DNA from: Sphingopyxis sp. FD7
Lineage (GTDB): Bacteria; Pseudomonadota; Alphaproteobacteria; Sphingomonadales; Sphingomonadaceae
Direction: 5' to 3'
NCBI RefSeq assembly: GCF_003609835.1
Contig: NZ_AP017898.1
Span: 3,038,001 to 3,102,000 of the forward strand
Length of the DNA: 64,000 nt
In this document: positions 25,385 to 33,565 of the stretch, in pieces
Position numbering within the stretch: position 1 is the first letter of the stretch
Layout of the letters: every line of letters starts with the position of its first letter
Program-made: the position numbers and the translations under genes
The notes under the pieces: generated by a model
The model's input: only the letters and a program-made list of their open reading frames with translations
What the model was told of the DNA's origin: nothing
Databases searched by the model: none

Positions 25385-26091
25385 GCGCGCGTCCAGTTTC
25401 TGGCGACGGTGAGGTCAGCATAGGCGGCGCGGCACTGGTCCCACGCGCCGGCGTCGATCGCGCGCCCGCCGAACAGGCTGATTTCGACCGCGCGCGCGAT
25501 GCGGCTGAATGCGCCGCGCGCGACCGGCGGCAGGTCGCGCGCCTCGGCAAGGTCGCGCGAGGTGATCGCGGGTTTGACGAGGCCGGGGCGGCGCGTCTCG
25601 ATATCCTCGACGCTGCGATGGAGGAGCAGGTGCACCGCCTCGGCAAAACGGCCCGCGGCGGCGAGCGCGTCGGCCTCGGCGAGCAGCGCCCGCGCCGCGC
25701 CCGCCTCGGCCGCGCCCGCCCTGTCCGCGTCATCGGCATCGCTTCGGCGAGCGCGGAAACGCAATGCGTCGACCCAGCGCGCAAAGGCGGGAACGAAATG
25801 ATAGAGGAGGTACAGCGCGACGAGCGCCACCGCGACCCACATCAGCGGCTTCGCCGCGGGGGCGCTCCAGTCGAAAAAGCGGCCGATCGCCTCGTACAGC
25901 GACGTCAGCCATTCGGGCGGCGGCGCGGGCGGCGGAGGCGGCGGTGGAAAGGCCGTCTGGATCTCGCCCCCGGCAACAGTCTGGCTGAAGGCGGGGTCGA
26001 CCAGTTCGGGATCGAGCAGCCAGCCCCCCTCTCCCGCGCCGCGCGACGCGTCGGCCACGGCCGACGTCTGGGCGATCCACATGGATATCAT
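25381..26091 (-). CDS. DUF4129 membrane protein, first gene of the MoxR operon
   Basis: A 236-residue protein: an N-terminal extracytoplasmic part with a Pro run (about 49-59), one helix (PLMWVAVALVALYLLYHFVPAF, about 82-103), and a cytoplasmic DUF4129 domain with the typical ADALAAAGRFAEAVHLLLHRSVEDIETRRPGL-like block described here by its ends (residues about 140-171). It is the promoter-proximal gene of the eight-gene operon running to 18614. Start 26091 or 26082. Function unknown; in this gene family it is always found with MoxR-type neighbours. Confidence 0.78.
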   Translation of the reverse strand: MISMWIAQTSAVADASRGAGEGGWLLDPELVDPAFSQTVAGGEIQTAFPPPPPPPAPPPEWLTSLYEAIGRFFDWSAPAAKPLMWVAVALVALYLLYHFVPAFARWVDALRFRARRSDADDADRAGAAEAGAARALLAEADALAAAGRFAEAVHLLLHRSVEDIETRRPGLVKPAITSRDLAEARDLPPVARGAFSRIARAVEISLFGGRAIDAGAWDQCRAAYADLTVARNWTRA

Positions 26092-26257
26092 GTTGATAGG
26101 TCGATCTCGCCCCGCTCGGTCATCACCGAAGTTGGTAGCGCGAGCGTGCGTGGCAAGGCAAGAGATGCTTGCGCGCCGCGCGGCCCCGTTCTAGCGCCCG
26201 GCAAAATCGGTCGGGTGGTTACAACGGCAACCAGCGATCGAACGACAGGAGAGACAG

Positions 26258-28465
26258 GTGGACGCGGCGCAGGCGGTACATGAAAAATTCCTTGGCGCGC
26301 TGGCCGAAGGGCGATTGCCCGGCCGCGCCGATGCCCCCGACCCCGGCGCGATCGGCTTGTCGCGGGCAGAGGCGACCGACATCTTCCTGTCGCAGCTGAC
26401 CAGCCGCCAGATGGACCGGCTGTCGCGCCACCTGCAAGCGCGCGGCGAAGGATTCTACACGATCGGCTCGTCGGGGCATGAGGGCAATGCCGCGGTCGCC
26501 GCGGCGCTGCGCGTCACCGACATGGCCTTCCTCCACTATCGCTCGAACGCCTTTCAGCTGCATCGCGCGCGCCAGCTTCCCGGCGGGACGCCGACGTGGG
26601 ACATGCTGCTGAGCTTCGCGGCCTCGTGCGAAGACCCGATTTCGGGCGGACGGCACAAGGTCATCGGGTCGAAGCCGCTCAACATTCCCCCGCAGACCTC
26701 GACGATCGCCTCGCATCTGCCGAAAGCGGTCGGCGCCGCCTTTTCGATCGGCATTGCCCGCCGCCTTGGCATGAACGATCTGCCGCTGCCGGGCGACGCG
26801 GTCGTGCTCGCGAGCTTCGGCGATGCGTCGGCGAATCATTCGACCGCGCAGGGGGCGTTCAACACCGCGGGCTGGGCGGCGTTCCAGGGTTCTCCCATGC
26901 CGCTGATATTTCTGTGCGAGGACAATGGCATCGGCATTTCGACGCGCACCCCGACGGGCTGGATCGAGGCGCAGTTCGAGCGCCGCGCCGGACTCCATTA
27001 TATCCGGTGCGACGGCACCGACCTCGCTTCGGCATATAAAGGGGCGCGGGAAGCCGCCGATTACGCCCGCCGCACCCGCAAGCCCGTGTTCCTCCATATG
27101 GCGACGGTGCGCCTCTATGGCCACGCCGGGTCGGACGTGCAGGGGGCCTATCTCCCCAAGGCGCTGATCGAAGCCGACGAGGCGCGCGATCCGCTGCTGA
27201 AAGGCGCCGCGCTGATGATCGAGCAGGGGTGGATGAGCGCGGCGGACATCGCCGACGCCTATGAAACGATTGGCGCGACGCTGGCGCGGCAGGCCGAAGA
27301 CGCGATCCGGCGGCCCAAGATCACGAGCGCGGCGGGGGTGATGGCGAGCCTCGTCCCGCCCAGGCGCGAGGTGGCGCGCGCCAACGCGCCATCGGGCGAC
27401 GATCGCAAGGCGATGTTCGGCAGCGACTGGGGCCAGATGGACAAGCCGATGCACATGGCGCGGCTGCTGAGCTGGGCGCTCGCCGACCTGATGCTCGCGC
27501 ACAAGGAGATCGTCGTCGCGGGCGAGGATGTCGGGCCGAAGGGCGGCGTCTATAATGTCACCGCCAGGCTCCACCAGCGTTTCGGGTCGGCGCGCGTCGT
27601 CAACACATTGCTCGACGAACAGGCGATCCTGGGGCTCGCGATCGGCATGGCGCATAACGGCTTTCTGCCGATGCCCGAAATCCAGTTCCTCGCCTATGTC
27701 CATAATGCCGAGGACCAGATCCGCGGCGAAGCGGCGACCCTGAGCTTCTTTTCCAACGGGCAATATACCAACCCGATGGTGATCCGCGTCGCGGGGCTGG
27801 GCTACCAAAAGGGCTTTGGCGGCCATTTCCACAATGACAACAGCCTGGCCGTGTTCCGCGACATTCCGGGGGTGATCCTTGCGGTGCCGTCGAACGGGCG
27901 CGACGCGGTGCAGATGCTGCGCGAATGCGTCCGGCTGGCGCGCGAGGAACAGCGCGTCGTCGTGTTCGTCGAACCGATCGCGCTCTATATGACCCGCGAC
28001 CTGCACGAAGAGGGCGATGGGCTGTGGACGAGCGTTTACGAAGCGCCGGGCGAGGGCGCGCCGATCCGCCTCGGCGATGTCGGCGTCCATGGCGACGGCA
28101 CCGACCTCGCGATCGTCACCTATGGCAATGGATATTATCTGTCGCGGCAGGCCGAGAAACTGCTCGCCGAGGGCGGCGTCAAGGCGCGCGTGATCGACCT
28201 GCGCTGGCTGGGGCCGGTCGATGCCGACAGGCTGGTTGCCGCGGTCGGCGATGCGGGGCGCATCCTGATCGTCGACGAATGCCGCATCACCGGGTCGCAG
28301 AGCGAGGCGCTGATGGCGCTGTTCGTCGAGCGCACGCCGGAGAAGCGGCTGAAGCGCATCGCGGCGGACGACAGCTTCATCCCGCTGGGGCGGGCGGCGA
28401 CGCTGACCCTGCCCAGCCGCGATTCGATTGTCGCCGCGGCTCGCGAACTCCTCGCCCGGCGCTGA
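26258..28465 (+). CDS. Fused alpha-beta 2-oxoacid dehydrogenase E1-like TPP enzyme
   Basis: A 735-residue fusion. The N-terminal half resembles branched-chain 2-oxoacid dehydrogenase E1 alpha (TPP/Mg motif ASFGDASANHSTAQGAFN, then CEDNGIGIS). The C-terminal half (from about 395) resembles E1 beta (VAGEDVGPKGGVYNVT, VNTLLDEQAILGLAIGMA, GGHFHNDNS). It should decarboxylate a 2-oxoacid with thiamine diphosphate. No lipoyl E2 or E3 gene is near; the next gene is a FabD-like acyltransferase. The start is a GTG at 26258 preceded by AGGAGAG. Substrate unknown. Confidence 0.85.
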   Translation: MDAAQAVHEKFLGALAEGRLPGRADAPDPGAIGLSRAEATDIFLSQLTSRQMDRLSRHLQARGEGFYTIGSSGHEGNAAVAAALRVTDMAFLHYRSNAFQLHRARQLPGGTPTWDMLLSFAASCEDPISGGRHKVIGSKPLNIPPQTSTIASHLPKAVGAAFSIGIARRLGMNDLPLPGDAVVLASFGDASANHSTAQGAFNTAGWAAFQGSPMPLIFLCEDNGIGISTRTPTGWIEAQFERRAGLHYIRCDGTDLASAYKGAREAADYARRTRKPVFLHMATVRLYGHAGSDVQGAYLPKALIEADEARDPLLKGAALMIEQGWMSAADIADAYETIGATLARQAEDAIRRPKITSAAGVMASLVPPRREVARANAPSGDDRKAMFGSDWGQMDKPMHMARLLSWALADLMLAHKEIVVAGEDVGPKGGVYNVTARLHQRFGSARVVNTLLDEQAILGLAIGMAHNGFLPMPEIQFLAYVHNAEDQIRGEAATLSFFSNGQYTNPMVIRVAGLGYQKGFGGHFHNDNSLAVFRDIPGVILAVPSNGRDAVQMLRECVRLAREEQRVVVFVEPIALYMTRDLHEEGDGLWTSVYEAPGEGAPIRLGDVGVHGDGTDLAIVTYGNGYYLSRQAEKLLAEGGVKARVIDLRWLGPVDADRLVAAVGDAGRILIVDECRITGSQSEALMALFVERTPEKRLKRIAADDSFIPLGRAATLTLPSRDSIVAAARELLARR

Positions 28466-28474
28466 GATTCAAAA

Positions 28475-28562
28475 CCGTTCGCCCTGAGCTTGTCGAAGGG
28501 CCATCCCATATTTTGACGACGCAGAAGGAAGAACAGTGCTTCGACAGGCTCGGCACGAACGG
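28475..28562. repeat. GTTCG/TGTCGAAG inverted-repeat element
   Basis: The left arm 28475-28498 (CCGTTCGCCCTGAGCTTGTC, then GAAG) and right arm 28539-28562 (CTTCGACAGGCTCGGCACGA, then ACGG) are inverted copies with few mismatches. This is a well-known style of extragenic palindrome in many proteobacteria. It separates the E1 gene from the acyltransferase gene. Confidence 0.75.
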
Positions 28563-28576
28563 ATGAGGGGGTTGTG

Positions 28577-29632
28577 ATGACCGCAGCGAAGAAAACCGCG
28601 ATCGTCGTCGCGCCCGGCCGCGGCACCTATGGCAAGGGCGAACTCGGCAGCATCGCGCGGCTCCATGGTGCGCGCTTCGCCGAGCTGATCGCCGATTTCG
28701 ATGCCCAGCGCCGGATGCGCGGCCAGCCGACGGTGAGCGAACTCGACGGCGCCGAGCGCTTCAGCGTCGCGACGCACATGCGCGGCGATGTCGCGGCGCC
28801 GCTGATCTATAGCGCGACCGCGCTCGATTACCTCAGCATCGACCGCGACAAATATGACGTCGTCGCCGTCGCGGGCAATTCGATGGGCTGGTACAGCGCG
28901 CTCGCGCTGGGCGGCGCGGTGTCGATCGAGGACGGGTTCCGCATCGCCAATGCCATGGGGCTCAACAGCCAGACGCACGGCCCTGGCGGGCAGATCCTGC
29001 TGCAAGTCGTCGACGAAGACTGGCGACCGGTGCCGGGGCTGCGCGACCGGCTGCTGGGCCTCGTCGCGGCGATCGACGCGCGGCCGGGGCACGACCTCGC
29101 GCTGTCGATCGACCTTGCCGGGATGCTGGTGCTCGCGGGCAACGAGCAGGGTCTTGCCGCGCTGCTCGCCGAAGCGCCGCCGACGCCGGGGCGCGATCCG
29201 CTGCGCCTGGCGGGGCACGGCCCCTTCCATACGCCGCTGATGGTCGGCAGTTCGGACAAGGCGAAGGCCGAGCTGCCTGCGTCGCTGTTCGGCGGTCCCG
29301 CAATCCCGATGATCGACGGGCGCGGCCATGTCTGGCGGCGCTTTTCATCCGATCCGACAGAGCTATGGGATTACACCTTCGGCCACCAGATCCTCGCGCC
29401 CTATGATTTCGCCCTTTCGGTGCAGGTCGCGGTCAGGGAGTTCGCCCCCGACGTCATCATCCTGCCCGGCCCCGGCGACACGCTCGGCGGCGCGATCGCG
29501 CAGGCGCTGATCGGCATCAGCTGGCAGGGAATCGCCAGCAAGGCCGAGTTCGTGGCGCGGCAGGCGGCGGACCCGATCCTTCTGTCGATGGGGCGCGCCG
29601 AGCAGCGCGCGCTGGTCACCGCCAAGGAATAG
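28577..29632 (+). CDS. FabD-like acyltransferase (malonyl-CoA:ACP transacylase family)
   Basis: A 351-residue protein with the acyltransferase nucleophile motif AGNSMGWYSALALGG (Ser about 97) and the catalytic His in GHGPFHTPLM (about residue 215-220). The N-terminus starts IVVAPGRGTYGKGELG instead of the FabD FPGQGSQ pattern, so it is a distinct subgroup, not the housekeeping FabD. It may move an acyl group between CoA and a carrier. Pairing with the fused E1 enzyme suggests a shared pathway. The ATG at 28577 is preceded by GAGGGGG; a GTG one codon earlier is possible. Confidence 0.75.
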   Translation: MTAAKKTAIVVAPGRGTYGKGELGSIARLHGARFAELIADFDAQRRMRGQPTVSELDGAERFSVATHMRGDVAAPLIYSATALDYLSIDRDKYDVVAVAGNSMGWYSALALGGAVSIEDGFRIANAMGLNSQTHGPGGQILLQVVDEDWRPVPGLRDRLLGLVAAIDARPGHDLALSIDLAGMLVLAGNEQGLAALLAEAPPTPGRDPLRLAGHGPFHTPLMVGSSDKAKAELPASLFGGPAIPMIDGRGHVWRRFSSDPTELWDYTFGHQILAPYDFALSVQVAVREFAPDVIILPGPGDTLGGAIAQALIGISWQGIASKAEFVARQAADPILLSMGRAEQRALVTAKE

Positions 29633-29661
29633 GGCCGACAGGGAGCTTTCCCTGCCGGCCC
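29632..29661. terminator. Strong hairpin between convergent genes
   Basis: GGGCCG-A-CAGGGA (29632-29644), loop GCTT, TCCCTG-C-CGGCCC (29649-29661): a 12-bp stem with one mismatch directly after the acyltransferase stop. There is no T run, so termination is probable but not certain. Confidence 0.5.
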
Positions 29662-29799
29662 CGCCGTGCGCGCACAGCCAGGTGGGGTTGACCGGACGCG
29701 AATGAACGGACGCGCCAATGGGGACCAACACAAGGGCGCCATGCCGTTCCCGATCCTTATAGCGCAGACCGCGCAAGAACGGCCGCCGCGGCCGCGCGA

Positions 29800-30453
29800 T
29801 CATGCGCCGAAATGGACCCGATTGCCCGGCGCCGCGCGCGCCGCTTCGGCGACGAAGCGCAGGTGCAGCAGCTCGGCGACATTGCCCGCGCCCGCGCGGC
29901 GCATGATGTTCGCGCGGTGGACCTCGACCGTGCGCGGGCTGAGGTCGAGCCGCCGCGCGATCGCCTTGTTGCCGAGCCCGGCGGCGATGCCGTCCAATAT
30001 GTCGCGCTCGCGCGGAGTGAGCGCGGCGAGCCGCGCCGCGGCCGCGCGCTGACGATCGCGCGCCGCCTGCCACGCCGCGCGCTCGGCAAGCGCGGCGTCG
30101 ATCGCGCGGCGGACAAGGTGCGGGTCGAGCGGCGCGGGCAGCAGGTCGCGCGCGCCTGCCAGCAGAATAGCGCGCGATTCGGCGACGCTGAGCCGTTCGG
30201 CGGCGACGAAGGCGGCGATGCCGTCGCGCGCGGCTACGTGCGAAAGCAGCGTCGCGCCATCGCTCACCCCCGGCTGTTCCCAGCGCAGCAGCAGCACCGC
30301 GCAGCTTTGATCGTCGCCCGCCGCGAGCCAGTCATCGCCGCTCGCAAAGCCGCGCACGACGCGCGCCGCGCCCGCCGCCAGCACGCGAAAACAGGCCGCG
30401 CGCTCGACCGGGTCGGGAAGGATCAGGTGGATATGGCCGCAGGTTCCGGTCAC
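29800..30453 (-). CDS. FixJ/NarL-type regulator with degenerate receiver
   Basis: A 217-residue two-domain protein. The C-terminal LuxR helix-turn-helix is clear (LTPRERDILDGIAAGLGNKAIARRL, then SPRTVEVHRANIMRR; about 144-190). The N-terminal region has the receiver layout, but the beta-3 strand reads CAVLLLRWEQPG, with no phospho-acceptor Asp, and the acidic pocket residues are missing. It is therefore probably not controlled by phosphorylation. The GTG at 30453 gives a receiver-like start. Longer starts (GTG 30525 with GAGGGA, or 30573) are possible but approach the terminator at 30577-30606. Targets unknown. Confidence 0.7.
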   Translation of the reverse strand: MTGTCGHIHLILPDPVERAACFRVLAAGAARVVRGFASGDDWLAAGDDQSCAVLLLRWEQPGVSDGATLLSHVAARDGIAAFVAAERLSVAESRAILLAGARDLLPAPLDPHLVRRAIDAALAERAAWQAARDRQRAAAARLAALTPRERDILDGIAAGLGNKAIARRLDLSPRTVEVHRANIMRRAGAGNVAELLHLRFVAEAARAAPGNRVHFGA

Positions 30454-30576
30454 CCGGCGATGCTGCCTGCACGGCGGCGCGCGCGACAGCGCAACAATGT
30501 CGGCGATGGCGTCATAATGGAGCACGTCCGTCCCTCGCCGACGATCATGCCGACCGGCACGGCGCTCCGCCAACGC

Positions 30577-30606
30577 AAAGGGGCGGGCCGTGTGGCGGCC
30601 CGCCCC
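30577..30606 (-). terminator. Intrinsic terminator after the Gly-rich protein gene
   Basis: On the minus strand a perfect 11-bp stem GGGGCGGGCCG / CGGCCCGCCCC with a 5-base loop is followed by TTTG. It lies 20 bases after the stop of the 30626-31600 gene. Confidence 0.65.
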
Positions 30607-30625
30607 GATCCTTATCCAGCCAGCG

Positions 30626-31600
30626 TCAGTTGTTGCGGACGTGATTCCGCGGTTCGTGAGGGCGTCCGCCCGCGGCCTGCCGACCCGAGGCCGGTTGCGC
30701 GGCGGCGGGCTGTCCCGACGAGGCGGCGGGCTGCCCGGCCGATCCCGCTTCCTCCTGCGCCTTCGCCATATCCTTGAGCTGGCCCTTGGTCATGCCGCTG
30801 ACGAGCACGTCGCCTGAACCGGCAAAGCTGGCGGCGGGAAGCGTCGCGACGCGATCACCGACCTCGACGGTCACCGCCTCGACCACGCCGCGGCCCGTCT
30901 GGCGCACGTCCTGGACATAACCGATCACCTTGCCGCGCGGGTCGGTGACGGGCATTCCCGGCGCGACGGCGAACATGCCGCTGCCGCTGGCCGCGCCGCT
31001 GCCGGCGGCGGCAAGCTGGCCAAGGCTGCCCTGAAAGCTGCCCGCGGCCGAACCGGCGGCGCTGGCGCTGCCCGAGACGTTCGACAGCGCACCGCCAGCC
31101 CGGTCGCGGACAGCCCCGGCCGCGCCCTGCGCGGTCCCGGTGGCGGTGGCGGCAGCGCCGCGCGCGGTGCCGAGCGCGCCGCCGACCGTGTCACCAACGG
31201 TGTCACGAGCAAAATCGGTGCCGACCGCCTGCGCGCCGACGCTGCCGCCGGCCGAGGCCTGGCCCGACCCCTGGGCGCTGCCGCCCAGCGTGCTGCCGAG
31301 CAGATTGCCGCTGGCGTCGGCCGAACCGCTGCCGCGCGCATCGGCGCTGCCGCGGCCTTCGACGCGGCCCGAACGGCGATCGACCTTTGCATCGCCGCGG
31401 CCCGAACCCGCCAGCTCGCCCGCGCTGCCGATCGTGCCGCCGATCGGCCCGGTCGGATTGCCGAGCGTCCCGCCCAGCGTTCCGCCAAGACCGCCGCCAA
31501 GGCCGCCGCTGCCGCCGAGCAGCTGCGCCGCGGCCGGCGCCGAAAAAGCCAGGGCCGACGCGGCAAGCGCGAGGGCCGGAATGAAAATGCGATTTGCCAT
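30626..31600 (-). CDS. Exported Gly/Ala/Ser-rich protein with C-terminal PRC-barrel-like segment
   Basis: A 324-residue protein with a clear signal peptide (cleavage after SAPAAAQ, about 26). Residues 27-205 are low-complexity Gly/Ala/Ser with recurring GGTLGG, GSA and AGS units. A compact segment at about 212-265 (GMPVTDPRGKVIGYVQDVRQ, then VEAVTVEVGDRVATLPAASF) has the strand pattern of PRC-barrel or Gly-zipper envelope proteins. The tail is Gln/Ala/Pro-rich. Probably periplasmic or surface-attached. Function unknown; its own terminator follows. It lies next to an exported protease. Confidence 0.72.
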   Translation of the reverse strand: MANRIFIPALALAASALAFSAPAAAQLLGGSGGLGGGLGGTLGGTLGNPTGPIGGTIGSAGELAGSGRGDAKVDRRSGRVEGRGSADARGSGSADASGNLLGSTLGGSAQGSGQASAGGSVGAQAVGTDFARDTVGDTVGGALGTARGAAATATGTAQGAAGAVRDRAGGALSNVSGSASAAGSAAGSFQGSLGQLAAAGSGAASGSGMFAVAPGMPVTDPRGKVIGYVQDVRQTGRGVVEAVTVEVGDRVATLPAASFAGSGDVLVSGMTKGQLKDMAKAQEEAGSAGQPAASSGQPAAAQPASGRQAAGGRPHEPRNHVRNN

Positions 31601-31696
31601 TGTCCTTACTCCTGCATTGGGGCCCGGAGGGGATGGGCCTGAAGCAAGAACGATGGCGCCGCGGATATTCTTCCAAAAAAATCGCCCTGGGGGCGT

Positions 31697-32968
31697 TCAG
31701 CCGCCGCAATCGCCGCAAACCAGGCCGTGACCGTAGATTTTGTCGCGCCCTTTGCGGCCAAGGTCGCGCGCTTCCATCACCAGCGCCGCGATCGCCGGGC
31801 CGATCGCCGCGATCGACGCCGCGGGATAGCGGCGCGCAAGGCGACCGGCGACGAGCGGCGCGGCGAAGGACGTTCCGCGCAGCCGTTCGACGCTGGCCGG
31901 GCCCGTCGCCGCGCGCACGGCATCGCCGGGCGCGGCAAAGTCGACATGCAGCGCCCGCCCCGCTTCGGGAAGCGCGCGGCCGCGGGCGTCGACGCCGGTG
32001 ACCGCGAGCACGCCGCGATAGGAGGCGGGATAGGCAGGCGGCGCGGCAGGACCGTCATTGCCGACCGCCGCGACGATCAGCATTCCCTTGCGCTGCGCCG
32101 CCGCCACCGCCGCCGCGAGCAGCCTGTTGTCGGGACCGACGAGGCTGATCGTCGTCACCGCGACGCGGCGCGCCGCGAGCCAGCCGAGGGCGCGGGCGAT
32201 CGCGCTGGCGCTGCCGCCCGCGGGGTCGGCGCCATAGACGTCGGCGGCGAGCAGGCGCTGCCCCGACGCGGCGCCCCGCACCGCGCCCTCGCCGACGAGC
32301 AGCGAGGCAACCGCCGTCCCGTGACGGCTCGCGGCGGGAGCGCCGCGGGCAAATCCCCGTTGTTCGACGCGCCCCGCCACCGACGGATGCGCGGCGACGC
32401 CCCCGTCGATCAGGCCGAGCGGCGCGGCCCCGCCGTCCGCCCCCGCGGCCGTCGCGAGCGCAGCCCCCGGCAGCGCGCCGCCCGGCCCGCTCGCAAAATA
32501 GATGTGATCGACGTCGACCTCGACATCAGGCAATAATCGGGCGAGCTGTTTCTGCGCGCGTTTCAGGCTGCGGCCGTCGGGCACGCGGAAACGCACGATG
32601 TCGAGATCGAGCGCGTCGAGCCGTTCGCGGTCGATGAGTGCAAAGCCCGCCGCGCGTGCGCGCGCGATCATCGCGGCGTCGGCGCCGATGGCGACGAGCA
32701 CGCCGCGCACCGCGGGTTCGCCGCGCGCGTCGCGCTCGATATGCGCGCGACGGGCGCCGACCAGCGCGGCGATCCGGTCGAGCCGCAGGCGGCGCAACTC
32801 ATCCCCCGCCGTCGCCAGCGGCTCGGCGGCCAGGTCGGGCACGTCCGGCAGCAGGCGCCCCGTGTCGGGAAGCGCGACCGGCGGCAGCGCAACCTGCGCC
32901 GCGACGCGCGGGCCCGCCGCAACGGACAGGAGGCATAGCGCCAGCATGGCTGCGATCACATGTCTCAT
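31697..32968 (-). CDS. Exported subtilisin-family serine peptidase (S8)
   Basis: A 423-residue protease: signal peptide (about 1-25), a prodomain-like region (about 26-170), then the S8 domain with Asp in LGLIDGGVAAHPSV, His in SRHGTAVASLL, oxyanion Asn in VAAVGNDGPAAPP and Ser in LRGTSFAAPLVAG. It ends with an unusual CGDCGG, two Cys near the C-terminus. Small for an S8 protein and without extra domains. The start at 32968 gives the signal peptide and has GGAAAGG upstream. It diverges from the ECF sigma gene, with which it appears to share a symmetrical promoter. Confidence 0.9.
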   Translation of the reverse strand: MRHVIAAMLALCLLSVAAGPRVAAQVALPPVALPDTGRLLPDVPDLAAEPLATAGDELRRLRLDRIAALVGARRAHIERDARGEPAVRGVLVAIGADAAMIARARAAGFALIDRERLDALDLDIVRFRVPDGRSLKRAQKQLARLLPDVEVDVDHIYFASGPGGALPGAALATAAGADGGAAPLGLIDGGVAAHPSVAGRVEQRGFARGAPAASRHGTAVASLLVGEGAVRGAASGQRLLAADVYGADPAGGSASAIARALGWLAARRVAVTTISLVGPDNRLLAAAVAAAQRKGMLIVAAVGNDGPAAPPAYPASYRGVLAVTGVDARGRALPEAGRALHVDFAAPGDAVRAATGPASVERLRGTSFAAPLVAGRLARRYPAASIAAIGPAIAALVMEARDLGRKGRDKIYGHGLVCGDCGG

Positions 32969-33022
32969 CTCGGCCTTTCCGGGCGCGCAGCGCCCGCCTT
33001 CGCGAAAAAAATAGCACGATAG

Positions 33023-33054
33023 GGAAGAAACGATAGAAGGACATCGTTTCGTCC
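33023..33054. promoter_or_regulatory. Symmetrical, bidirectional ECF-type promoter
   Basis: The dyad GAAACGAT (33027-33034), 8 bases, ATCGTTTC (33043-33050) creates an ECF-like promoter in both directions. Plus: GGAAG (33023-33027), 17 bases, CGTT (33045-33048). Minus: GGACG (33054-33050), 17 bases, CGTT (33032-33029). Predicted 5' leaders are about 20 bases for the sigma gene and about 55 for the subtilase. The pattern is close to the alphaproteobacterial EcfG consensus GGAAC-N16/17-CGTT. Confidence 0.5.
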
Positions 33055-33076
33055 ACAGGCAATCGAAAAGGCGACG

Positions 33077-33565
33077 ATGCGCTTTGAAGAGGAACTGATC
33101 GAGCTGCTGCCGCGGCTGCGCCGTTTCGCGCGCGGCCTGACGCAAAGCGCGCCCGACGCCGACGATCTGTGCCAGGCGGCGATCGAGCGCGCGCTGAAGT
33201 CGCGCGATCAATGGCAGGATGGAACAAGACTGGACAGCTGGATGTATCGCATTACCCGAAATCTGTGGATCGACGAGCGCCGCGCCGCAGGTCGGCGCGG
33301 CGTTCACGCTCCGATCGACGAGGCGGCAACGCAGGTCGCGGGCGACGGCGCCGCCGAGGTCGAGGCCGGCGCGCTGCGCGGCGACGTCGACGGTGCGATG
33401 GCGCGCCTGCCCGACGAGCAGCGCGAGGTCGTCATGCTCGTCCTCGTCGAAGGCTATGCCTATCGCGAGGCCGCCGAAATCCTCGACGTGCCGGTCGGCA
33501 CCGTCACCTCGCGCCTCGCGCGCGGCCGCGACACGTTGATGCAGCTTTTGGGAGAAGCGGCATGA
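33077..33565 (+). CDS. ECF-type RNA polymerase sigma factor
   Basis: A 162-residue sigma factor with sigma2 (FARGLTQSAPDADDLCQAAIERAL, then SWMYRITRNLWIDERR, residues about 18-75) and sigma4 (LPDEQREVVMLVLVEGY, YREAAEILDVPVGTVTSRLARG, about 112-155). It has no receiver or other extra domain. Its stop overlaps the anti-sigma start (ATGA, 33562-33565), a strong sign of a sigma/anti-sigma pair. It probably controls its own promoter and the divergent exported protease. Confidence 0.92.
   Translation: MRFEEELIELLPRLRRFARGLTQSAPDADDLCQAAIERALKSRDQWQDGTRLDSWMYRITRNLWIDERRAAGRRGVHAPIDEAATQVAGDGAAEVEAGALRGDVDGAMARLPDEQREVVMLVLVEGYAYREAAEILDVPVGTVTSRLARGRDTLMQLLGEAA

Noticed and set aside
26219-28090. 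A 620-codon open frame on the minus strand across the fused E1 gene
   Set aside because: Composition is typical of a high-GC shadow frame; the plus strand encodes recognisable TPP-enzyme motifs throughout.
28577-29632. Housekeeping fabD
   Set aside because: The N-terminal GQGSQ motif is missing, and no fabH, fabG, acpP or fabF is adjacent.
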